A stretch of DNA of 51,030 nt, from positions 1 through 51,030 of the forward strand of contig CACCZR010000012.1 in NCBI GenBank assembly GCA_902550555.1. The letters run 5' to 3'. The position numbers and the translations under genes are program-made. Each line of letters opens with the position of its first letter. Position 1 is the first letter of the stretch. Below, in pieces: positions 39,135-45,696 of this stretch. The notes beneath the pieces were generated by a model. That model did no database searches. It was not told the origin of the DNA and saw only the letters and a program-made list of their open reading frames with translations. Source of the stretch: an uncultured SAR116 cluster alpha proteobacterium (lineage in GTDB: Bacteria > Pseudomonadota > Alphaproteobacteria > Puniceispirillales > Marisalimonadaceae).

Positions 39135-40437
39135 TAGTAAAGTTAAATACCTTTCATCTAAAGAAGATGATTTTGATAAAAAATTAAATGAATTTTTAAG
39201 AATTAGAAATGTGTCTAATAATGATATTGAAAAAAATGTTTTAGAAATTACTAATCAAGTAAAAACACATGGTGATAGTGCGCTTATTACTATGGTAAAT
39301 AAATATGATAAAATAAAATGTTCCAATTTAGAAAATATTAAAATTGAAAACAAATTATTAAAAAAAGCTTTTGATGATCTTCCAATTGATCTAAAAAATG
39401 CTATGAAATTAGCGTCTAATAGAATCAAAGCATTTCATGAAAAGCAAAAGCTAAGTGGATTTGATTATGTTGATGAAATTGGTGTTAATTTAGGCTTAAA
39501 ATATTCTCCTATTAAAAGAGTTGGGTTCTATACTCCAGGAGGGAAAGCCCTTTATCCTTCTTCAGTTTTAATGAATGCTATACCAGCCTTGGTTGCTGGA
39601 GTTGAAGAAAGAGTTTTAGTATCTCCAATTAATATTGAGAAAAGTTCAGAGATATTATTAGCAGCAGCATATTTAGCAGAAGTAACAGAATTTTATAGAA
39701 TGGGTGGTGCCCAAGCTATAGCTGCACTAGCCTTTGGGACAGAAAAATTAAAAAAAGTGGATAAAATAGTTGGTCCAGGAAATGCTTATGTTGCAGAAGC
39801 TAAAAGACAGTTATTTGGTAAAGTGGGCATTGATTCAGTTGCAGGCCCTTCAGAAGTTTTAATAGTAGCAGATAAAATTAATAATCCAGAGTGGATTGCA
39901 CTAGATTTATTATCTCAAGCTGAACATGATGAAAACGCTCAGTCTATTTTAATAACTAATGATAAGAAATTTGCTAAGCTTGTTGAAGATCAAGTTGCTA
40001 AATTATTAGAAAACTTGCCCAGAAAACAAATTGCTTCAACCTCTTGGTATAATAATGGATTAGTGTTAATAGTTGAAAAATTAAGAGAATGTATAGATAT
40101 AATCAATCACATAGCACCTGAGCATTTACAATTTTGTATAGAAAATCCTAAAGTTTATTTAGATAAAATTAAAAATGCTGGCTCAATTTTTTTAGGTAAG
40201 TATACACCTGAAGCAATTGGAGATTATATTGCTGGCCCAAATCATGTTTTGCCAACAGGTGGTACAGCTAGGTTTTCTAGTGGCCTTGGTACTAATGATT
40301 TTTTACGGAGAACAACATTTGTTCAATGTAATGAAAAAAATTTAAATGAACTTGGCAAACATGCAGAAATTTTAGCTAATGCAGAAGGATTAGATGCTCA
40401 TAGAATGTCAATTAATAGTAGAAGAAAGCATGATTAA
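39127..40437 (+). CDS. hisD: histidinol dehydrogenase
   Basis: Zinc- and NAD-dependent enzyme for the last two steps of histidine synthesis. Motifs include VGFYTPGGKALYPSSVLM, the KIVGPGNAYVAEAKRQ loop, and the zinc/catalytic segment LSQAEHDENAQSI and IAPEHLQF. The 436 residues are complete. It is coupled to hisG by overlapping codons and followed after 59 bases by infA. Confidence 0.97.
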   Translation: MINSKVKYLSSKEDDFDKKLNEFLRIRNVSNNDIEKNVLEITNQVKTHGDSALITMVNKYDKIKCSNLENIKIENKLLKKAFDDLPIDLKNAMKLASNRIKAFHEKQKLSGFDYVDEIGVNLGLKYSPIKRVGFYTPGGKALYPSSVLMNAIPALVAGVEERVLVSPINIEKSSEILLAAAYLAEVTEFYRMGGAQAIAALAFGTEKLKKVDKIVGPGNAYVAEAKRQLFGKVGIDSVAGPSEVLIVADKINNPEWIALDLLSQAEHDENAQSILITNDKKFAKLVEDQVAKLLENLPRKQIASTSWYNNGLVLIVEKLRECIDIINHIAPEHLQFCIENPKVYLDKIKNAGSIFLGKYTPEAIGDYIAGPNHVLPTGGTARFSSGLGTNDFLRRTTFVQCNEKNLNELGKHAEILANAEGLDAHRMSINSRRKHD

Positions 40438-40496
40438 AATTTAATTATTAGATTATTTGATTTTACAATTTAATATTTAGATTATATAACAGTGAT

Positions 40497-40715
40497 ATGG
40501 CTAAAGAAGGTGTAATAGAATTTTCAGGAATTGTTGAAGAATTACTTCCAAACGCAATGTTCCGAGTAAAACTAGACAATGATCATGAAATATTAGCCCA
40601 TACAAGTGGAAAAATGAGAAAAAATAGAATTAGAGTTTTGTTGGGTGATAAAGTTACCGTTGAAATGACACCTTATGATTTAACTAAAGGTAGAATTACT
40701 TTCAGGTACAAATAA
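40497..40715 (+). CDS. infA: translation initiation factor IF-1
   Basis: A 72-residue OB-fold protein that binds the 30S A site. [35 protein letters not shown] and the C-terminal [13 protein letters not shown] are textbook IF-1. Placement between hisD and maf is the common alphaproteobacterial arrangement. Confidence 0.97.
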   Translation: MAKEGVIEFSGIVEELLPNAMFRVKLDNDHEILAHTSGKMRKNRIRVLLGDKVTVEMTPYDLTKGRITFRYK

Positions 40716-40727
40716 ACCAACATAATA

Positions 40728-41324
40728 ATGTTGTCTAACACTAGAAATTTAAAATTTATTTTAGGTTCTTCTTCTCCAAGAAGACTAGAATTACTAAAAC
40801 AGATAAATTGTCATCCAAATAAAATTTTTAAACCTGAAATAAATGAAGATCCCCAAAAAAAAGAACTTCCAATTTTATACGTAAAAAGAATGGCTAAAGA
40901 GAAAATGAAAGTTGTTCAGAAAAAATTTCCAAATGATTTAATTTTAACGGCAGATACAATTGTCTATGTTGGAAGAAGAATTATTAACAAAACTGATGAA
41001 AAATCACAAGCAATTAAATTTTTAGAACTTTTATCTGGAAGACGGCATAGAGTTTCTACAGCTTTTAATTTATATTGTAAAGATAAGATAGATTCATTAA
41101 GAGTTGTAACCTCAGTTGTAAAAATGAAAAGATTAACAGATAATGAAATCAATTCTTATATTGAAACAAATGAATGGAAAGGAAAAGCTGGAGCATATGG
41201 GATTCAAGGATCTGCAGAAAAATTTATTCAGTTTATTTCTGGTTCATATACTAATATTGTTGGATTACCTTTAAATCAAGTTTATGGATCACTAAACTCA
41301 ATTGGATATGGTAATGAAAAGTAA
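40728..41324 (+). CDS. maf: Maf family nucleotide pyrophosphatase
   Basis: House-cleaning enzyme that hydrolyses non-canonical nucleoside triphosphates. The N-terminal GSSSPRRLELL, catalytic TADTIVYVG, the LSGRRHRVSTAF loop and GKAGAYGIQG identify Maf/YhdE-type proteins. Length is 198 residues. The exact substrate class (dTTP/UTP or m7GTP) is not assigned here. It overlaps yacG by eleven bases. Confidence 0.93.
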   Translation: MLSNTRNLKFILGSSSPRRLELLKQINCHPNKIFKPEINEDPQKKELPILYVKRMAKEKMKVVQKKFPNDLILTADTIVYVGRRIINKTDEKSQAIKFLELLSGRRHRVSTAFNLYCKDKIDSLRVVTSVVKMKRLTDNEINSYIETNEWKGKAGAYGIQGSAEKFIQFISGSYTNIVGLPLNQVYGSLNSIGYGNEK

Positions 41325-41463
41325 GTGTATTAATTGTCAGAAAGAAATTTATAAAAAAGATAAATTCTTTCCTTTTTGTTCAGATAAATGTAGTAAAATA
41401 GATTTGTTTAGGTGGTTGGATAATAGATATGTAATATCTGAAGATATAAATTTTGACAATTAA
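41314..41463 (+). CDS. yacG: DNA gyrase inhibitor / zinc-ribbon protein YacG
   Basis: A 49-residue zinc protein. The four cysteines C5, C8, C22 and C26 form CINC...CSDKC, and DLFRWLDNRYVIS is the typical YacG follow-on. In E. coli YacG binds GyrB and blocks DNA binding. The ATG lies inside the end of maf (eleven-base overlap), and the maf-yacG order is conserved in alphaproteobacteria. Confidence 0.88.
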   Translation: MKSKCINCQKEIYKKDKFFPFCSDKCSKIDLFRWLDNRYVISEDINFDN

Positions 41464-41476
41464 TTCTTTTCTATAG

Positions 41477-41505
41477 TAGACAATTTCACTTGATGTATGT
41501 ATAGA
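41477..41505 (+). promoter_or_regulatory. predicted promoter of tRNA-Phe
   Basis: TAGACA (41477-41482) and TATAGA (41500-41505) are separated by 17 bases, placing the start of transcription a few bases before the tRNA 5' end at 41516. This matches five and four of six consensus positions. The damaged second copy has a promoter at exactly the same distance. Confidence 0.55.
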
Positions 41506-41515
41506 TTATTATAGT

Positions 41516-41591
41516 GCCCAGGTAGCTCAGTAGGTAGAGCAGAGGACTGAAAATCCTCGTGTCGGTGGTTCGAATCCGCCCCTGGGCACCA
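41516..41591 (+). tRNA. tRNA-Phe (GAA)
   Basis: A complete 76-base cloverleaf: acceptor GCCCAGG pairs with CCTGGGC, D stem GCTC/GAGC, anticodon stem GAGGA/TCCTC with loop CTGAAAA (anticodon GAA), T arm GGTTCGAATCC, encoded CCA. From base 41530 to 41593 it is identical to the 3' part of a second, damaged copy at 42975-43038. It is the only intact phenylalanine tRNA in the window. Confidence 0.97.
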
Positions 41592-41670
41592 CTTTATTTC
41601 TTGCTATAACTTGCCTAGAACCTTAGTAACTCCACAAATTAATTTCTTTAAGAAACTTAAAATTAGTTAA

Positions 41671-41702
41671 AAAAGTCAAACTTGTTGTGACAGAGATGTG
41701 AC
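41671..41702 (+). repeat. 32-bp direct repeat, left copy
   Basis: Matches 42895-42926 at 31 of 32 positions; the only difference is the tenth base (A here, T in the right copy). The core is TTGTTGTGACAGAGATGTGAC, which itself holds TGTGAC twice, eleven bases apart (about one helical turn). It lies 69 bases beyond the stop of the orphan gene. Confidence 0.9.
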
Positions 41703-41770
41703 AAAAGTGTTCAAGTATTATTATTCATATTTTAGAAGAAGGGAAAAATTAAATTTATGAAAATGGCTTA

Positions 41771-42865
41771 TTATTTTAAAAAGCTTAATGCAGTTCTAAG
41801 ATAGTTATTTGCTACATTATAAAGGTTTGAACATTCGGCAATTAAAGCACTAGGTTCACCTGTTTTTATCATTATTAACGTACTATAAATAAAGTTTGAA
41901 CCATTACGAATTTTATCTTTTTCAGCTTTTTTTGAAGCTTCATTCATTCCAACAAAGGCTTCTTCAGATATTCCATCTTTTAATAAAGTTTTTTGTAATA
42001 TTTTTAAATATTTTTCTATTTGTTTTTTAAATTTATTTCTTTTTAATGTTAATAAAGTTTGGGTACAAACTTTTTCAAGAGGATATTGGGATTTATATAC
42101 GTTTCTAAGCGCATTAACTATTTTATCGCATTTTTTTTTATTTTTTTTATTATCAAAACAAAAACGGGTCCAAGGTTTATCATCTATAATAACTGGTAAT
42201 TTTAACTTTAAATTTGCAGGTAAAAAATATTTTTCCATATCATTTCTTTTATAACCCTTCTTCAATAATTCCATAAAATAATAATCACCAATCTTGATTA
42301 AATAATTTTTATAATCACTAATATTTTGAAAAGTATTTTTTCCAACAACAAACTTCTTTCCAGCTTGACATTTTCCTATGTTCTTTGATTTCCAGCCAGG
42401 ATTTTTTTTCTCAATGATATCAAAGATTGGAGCTTTTAGATGAATAACGTATGGGTTCTTGTCGTAAAGTGGATCGTTAACAATATACTTTGGGCATTCC
42501 TTATCAATTAAATCAGATGAAATATCTTTTAAAGCATTAGTTATTTTAGGTAAATTTTTATCATTGACTAAAGAATTTAACTTAAAACTATATTCATCAT
42601 AAAAATCTTTACAATTTTTAGTTGCTTTACTAATCATATTGCTAACATCAATAGGATATTGGTTATGTGCTTTATGAAGTAAATCATTTAAATAAGGGCT
42701 TTCGGATGGAATTTCTAGAGCACTTAATCCATCGGAATAATGTAAGACCCAGTTAATTTTACATAACTTATAATCAATTTGATAAGCATAAACACTATTA
42801 ACAAATAGTAAAAAAAGTAATTTAGAAAGAGTAAATAAAATCAATTTCTTTAAAGGTTTAACCAT
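41771..42865 (-). CDS. secreted orphan protein with eight cysteines, between direct repeats
   Basis: A 364-residue protein I do not recognise. Residues 1-27 form a signal peptide (basic start, hydrophobic core, VNSVYA before a likely cut), and there is no lipobox. The mature part is lysine-rich, mostly helical by composition, and has eight cysteines, an even number that fits disulfide bonds in the periplasm or outside. The last third is predicted helical around KKQIEKYLKILQKT. The gene stands alone between the 32-bp repeats within the tRNA-Phe structure, and no similar gene lies in the window. A likely promoter uses TATAAT at 42888-42893 (minus strand) with a GTCACA from the right-hand repeat. 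Confidence 0.75.
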   Translation of the reverse strand: MVKPLKKLILFTLSKLLFLLFVNSVYAYQIDYKLCKINWVLHYSDGLSALEIPSESPYLNDLLHKAHNQYPIDVSNMISKATKNCKDFYDEYSFKLNSLVNDKNLPKITNALKDISSDLIDKECPKYIVNDPLYDKNPYVIHLKAPIFDIIEKKNPGWKSKNIGKCQAGKKFVVGKNTFQNISDYKNYLIKIGDYYFMELLKKGYKRNDMEKYFLPANLKLKLPVIIDDKPWTRFCFDNKKNKKKCDKIVNALRNVYKSQYPLEKVCTQTLLTLKRNKFKKQIEKYLKILQKTLLKDGISEEAFVGMNEASKKAEKDKIRNGSNFIYSTLIMIKTGEPSALIAECSNLYNVANNYLRTALSFLK

Positions 42866-42894
42866 CGTGTTAAAAGACTTCCAAATAATTATAT

Positions 42895-42926
42895 AAAAGT
42901 CAATCTTGTTGTGACAGAGATGTGAC
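42895..42926 (+). repeat. 32-bp direct repeat, right copy, in a divergent promoter region
   Basis: Second copy of the 41671 repeat, in the same orientation, 29 bases upstream of the orphan gene start. Its end supplies possible -35 elements in both directions: leftward GTCACA with TATAAT at 42888-42893 (16-base spacer), rightward GTGACG (42922-42927) with TATAAG at 42945-42950 (17-base spacer). It could be an operator or integrase arm-type site; neither is shown. Confidence 0.85.
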
Positions 42927-42950
42927 GATTGTAATCTATGAAGTTATAAG
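42922..42950 (+). promoter_or_regulatory. predicted promoter of the damaged tRNA-Phe copy
   Basis: GTGACG (four of six -35 positions) and TATAAG (five of six -10 positions) with a 17-base spacer. They lie 39 and 16 bases before the pseudo-tRNA 5' end, exactly as in the intact tRNA-Phe. The -35 falls on the edge of the right 32-bp repeat. It may also serve the small gene at 43082. Confidence 0.4.
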
Positions 42951-42960
42951 TTATTGTAAT

Positions 42961-43036
42961 GCCAGTGTAATTGTGTAGGTAGAGCAGAGGACTGAAAATC
43001 CTCGTGTCGGTGGTTCGAATCCGCCCCTGGGCACCA
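42961..43036 (+). pseudogene. damaged second tRNA-Phe copy
   Basis: Aligns without gaps to the intact tRNA-Phe over 76 bases. The first 14 bases match at only seven positions; all later bases, and the two after CCA, are identical. The acceptor strand GCCAGTG no longer pairs properly with CCTGGGC, and the D stem (ATTG against GAGC) is broken. The anticodon arm (GAA) and T arm are intact. It cannot fold a normal tRNA, but could still give a tRNA-half-like transcript. The abrupt border at base 14/15 suggests recombination rather than gradual decay. Confidence 0.85.
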
Positions 43037-43081
43037 CTACTTAACTTTATAACTAGGAAAAACTTTAAAGGTGAAATTTTA

Positions 43082-43228
43082 ATGAAAATTGATCAAGTTG
43101 AATGGTTAAGAAGAGAAAATTATTTTTTAAGAGAGCAAAATAAAATTTTGAAAAACGAATTAAGTGAAACAAAAAAATATCTAGAAGAAATTTTAACAAA
43201 ATTTAAAGATGTTAATAAAGGAAATTAA
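43082..43228 (+). CDS. small coiled-coil protein of unknown function
   Basis: A 48-residue protein starting MKIDQVEWLRRENYFLREQN, with regularly spaced leucine, tyrosine and isoleucine positions that suggest a single coiled-coil helix, and charged residues elsewhere. I choose ATG 43082, with AAAGGTG upstream; a longer open frame begins inside the pseudo-tRNA and is unlikely. Its stop overlaps the stop of the convergent acyl-CoA synthetase by four bases. It may be the original downstream neighbour of tRNA-Phe. Function unknown. Confidence 0.55.
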   Translation: MKIDQVEWLRRENYFLREQNKILKNELSETKKYLEEILTKFKDVNKGN

Positions 43229-44757
43229 TTCTTTATAGCAAAATTATCGAGTTTATTTAATTCTCTTCTCATGATTTTTCCAGAGCTTGTTTTTGGAACA
43301 TCATCAACAAACATTACTTTTCTAGGACATTTGTAGGCTGCTAAATGTTCGCGACAAAAATTTATTAATTCATCTTCACTAGGTTTAAAATTTTCTTTTA
43401 AAACTACATAAGCTTTAGCTATTTCTCCTTTTAGTTTATCCTCTTCTTTCCCTACAGCTGCAATTGACACACTTGGATGTTTAGCTAAAACTCTTTCTAT
43501 TTCTGCAGGATAAACATTGTAACCAGCAGTTAGAATCATATCTTTTTTCCTATCTACTATAAAATAATAACCGTCTTCATCCATTTTTGCCAGATCACCA
43601 GAATGAAGCCATCCGTCATTTTCTAATGTCTCTTTTGTTCTCTTTTCATCTCCAAAATATCCCATCATAGTTATTGGACCTTTGACCATTAATTCTCCTA
43701 CTTCGCCTATAGGCATATTCTTTTTTACGTTGTCTACATCGACAATTTTAAGTTCACAAAATGGTAAAGCACAGCCTATTGATCCATGTTTATTTTTGCC
43801 ATAAAGCGGATGTGTTGAACCGAGGCCAGCAATTTCTGTCATTCCCCATAATTCTATTAAAGGAACTTTAAATTTTTTTTCTACATTTTCCATTATTGCT
43901 ACTGGCATTGTTTGTCCGCCTACATAACATCTTGTCAAACTTTTAATATTTGCTTTTTCAAAATCAGGATGATCAATCATGTACATAAACATTGTTGGGA
44001 CTCCATCAAAAATTGTTGCCTTATGTTTTTCAATATCTTTAAAAATTGAAGAAGCATCAAAAACTTTATGAAGTACTAATTTTGTCCCAAACATCATCAT
44101 GCCAGTCATAACAACATTGCCGTAGACATGAGGGCAGGGTAAAGCACTAACTACTATATCCTTGTCATTGCGCATGTGCATTTGACTTGTCATAGATCCA
44201 TTTAAAATTACGGCTCTATGTGATTGCATTGCTCCTTTTGGATGCCCTGTTGTGCCAGATGTATAACCAATTGTAGATAGATCGTCTGATGATACATTGG
44301 GCATATCAATCTCAGAAGTTTTTTTATTAACTAAATCATTAAAAGATATTGATCCTTCAATAGTGTCTCCAAAAGAAATTATAAAATTAATTTGACCTTC
44401 TTCTTTTAAATCAGTTATCTGAGAAACTTTTTCTGAAGAGGTGATAATAGCTTTTGCTTTGCAATCATTCACTACATATTTTATTTCATTTGGTGTTAAC
44501 ATTGTATTTACTGGGTTTATTACAGCACCAACTCTTGCAATTCCAAAATAACTAATAATCCATTCCCAAGAATTGGATGCATATAGTGTGATTACATCTT
44601 TTTCTTTAATACCAAGATTTTTTAAATTTGATGCTAAATTTTCAACTAATGAGTTTATTTCAATAAATGAAAATGAACGATTTTCAAAATTCAAAGCTTC
44701 CTTATTACCAAACTTTTTTGCAGCAAAGTTTGGCAATTGTCCTAGATGATCAAGCAT
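43225..44757 (-). CDS. AMP-binding acyl-CoA synthetase (FadD-like)
   Basis: ANL-superfamily ligase of 510 residues that would activate a carboxylic acid to its CoA thioester via an acyl-adenylate. The P-loop is GYTSGTTGHPKGAM, followed by LWGMTE, the HSGDLAKMDEDGY core motif, the hinge DRKKDMI and the C-terminal catalytic lysine in KTSSGKIMRRE. I choose ATG 44757, preceded by GAGG at about five bases; an in-frame TTG at 44772 lies upstream. Substrate (medium- or long-chain fatty acid, or an aromatic acid) cannot be read from sequence. Gap to the channel gene is about 75 bases. Confidence 0.87.
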   Translation of the reverse strand: MLDHLGQLPNFAAKKFGNKEALNFENRSFSFIEINSLVENLASNLKNLGIKEKDVITLYASNSWEWIISYFGIARVGAVINPVNTMLTPNEIKYVVNDCKAKAIITSSEKVSQITDLKEEGQINFIISFGDTIEGSISFNDLVNKKTSEIDMPNVSSDDLSTIGYTSGTTGHPKGAMQSHRAVILNGSMTSQMHMRNDKDIVVSALPCPHVYGNVVMTGMMMFGTKLVLHKVFDASSIFKDIEKHKATIFDGVPTMFMYMIDHPDFEKANIKSLTRCYVGGQTMPVAIMENVEKKFKVPLIELWGMTEIAGLGSTHPLYGKNKHGSIGCALPFCELKIVDVDNVKKNMPIGEVGELMVKGPITMMGYFGDEKRTKETLENDGWLHSGDLAKMDEDGYYFIVDRKKDMILTAGYNVYPAEIERVLAKHPSVSIAAVGKEEDKLKGEIAKAYVVLKENFKPSEDELINFCREHLAAYKCPRKVMFVDDVPKTSSGKIMRRELNKLDNFAIKN

Positions 44758-44831
44758 ATCAACCTCATTCAATAAAGATAATATTAGAAAAATTATAATA
44801 AAATGACAAATAAAGTTTAAATATAAAAAAC

Positions 44832-45638
44832 TTACTTAAGCTTGAGATTAGTTTTTTTGAGAATTTCTTTTATCTCTTTAAGTTCATTTTCTATAGATAA
44901 AACTTTTTTTTCTAAATTTAATTGAGAATTTTGATTGTCTTTACTTTCATCTTCAATTGTTTGATTTTGCATAGCATCAACAATTATACCTATAAATAAG
45001 TTTAAAACAGCAAAAGTAGTAATTAATATGAATGGAACAAAAAAAGCCCAAGCATAAGGATATTCTTCCATTACAGGCCTAACGATTCCCATTGACCAGC
45101 TTTCAAGAGTCATGATTTGAAAAAGTGAATACATTGAATCACCTATAGTTCCAAACCAATTTTCAAATTTTTTGCCAAATAAATTTGTAACTAGAACTGC
45201 AGATATATAAAAAATCAAAAGAATTATAGTACCTACTGAGGCAATGCCTGGTATCGCATAAAACATAGCTTGAATAACTTTTTTCATTGAGGGGATCACT
45301 GACAATAGTCGAAGAGCACGAAAAATTCTAAATGCTCTTAATATTGATAATGGTCCAGAAGAGGGAATTAGAGCAATTGTTACAATTATAAAATCAAAAT
45401 TATTCCAACCACTTTTAAAAAAACTCAATCTATAAACAAATAATTTTATTGTCAACTCAACTACAAAGATTGATAAAGCTATTTTATCTATATAAGTTAA
45501 CACATTTCCAAATTTAGAAACTAATGTATCACTTGTTTCAAGACCTAGAGTTATTGCATTAATTAAAATTACAGATGTTATGAAAACATTTATGACTTTT
45601 GATTCAATAAAGTTTTTAAGTAAATAAGAAAATTGCAT
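44832..45638 (-). CDS. bacterial voltage-gated sodium channel (NavBac type)
   Basis: A 268-residue single-domain channel subunit that should assemble as a tetramer in the inner membrane. Four voltage-sensor helices are seen, with S4 carrying R101, R104, R107 and R110 at every third position. The pore has selectivity filter TLESWS at residues 177-182, the sequence type of characterised sodium-selective channels, followed by S6 and a C-terminal coiled coil (about 240-266) typical of NavBac tetramers. Voltage-gated sodium entry is thus the likely activity. Known NavBac roles include motility and pH responses. It is flanked by metabolic genes on the same strand. Confidence 0.9.
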   Translation of the reverse strand: MQFSYLLKNFIESKVINVFITSVILINAITLGLETSDTLVSKFGNVLTYIDKIALSIFVVELTIKLFVYRLSFFKSGWNNFDFIIVTIALIPSSGPLSILRAFRIFRALRLLSVIPSMKKVIQAMFYAIPGIASVGTIILLIFYISAVLVTNLFGKKFENWFGTIGDSMYSLFQIMTLESWSMGIVRPVMEEYPYAWAFFVPFILITTFAVLNLFIGIIVDAMQNQTIEDESKDNQNSQLNLEKKVLSIENELKEIKEILKKTNLKLK

Positions 45639-45696
45639 ATTGTTGAAGGTTTGTTTATAAAATTTTTAAAAAATAGTCAAAGAAAAATTATTTTTT

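Larger units (their letters stand above)
41516..43038. mobile_element. putative 1.4-kb mini-island or duplication at tRNA-Phe
   Basis: Reading left to right: intact tRNA-Phe, 77 bases, a 32-bp direct repeat, a leftward orphan secreted-protein gene, the repeat again, 48 bases, and a 64-base exact copy of the tRNA 3' part. Site-specific integrases commonly use tRNA 3' ends, leaving an intact tRNA at one end and a 3' copy at the other, which is this pattern. No integrase or transposase is present, so it would be a relic or a non-autonomous element. Decay of a full tandem tRNA duplication is an alternative, because the second copy also keeps a matching promoter. Confidence 0.5.

Noticed and set aside
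43004-43081. A longer start for the small coiled-coil gene inside the pseudo-tRNA
   Set aside because: The extra residues are a translation of tRNA sequence; ATG 43082 has its own AAAGGTG upstream.
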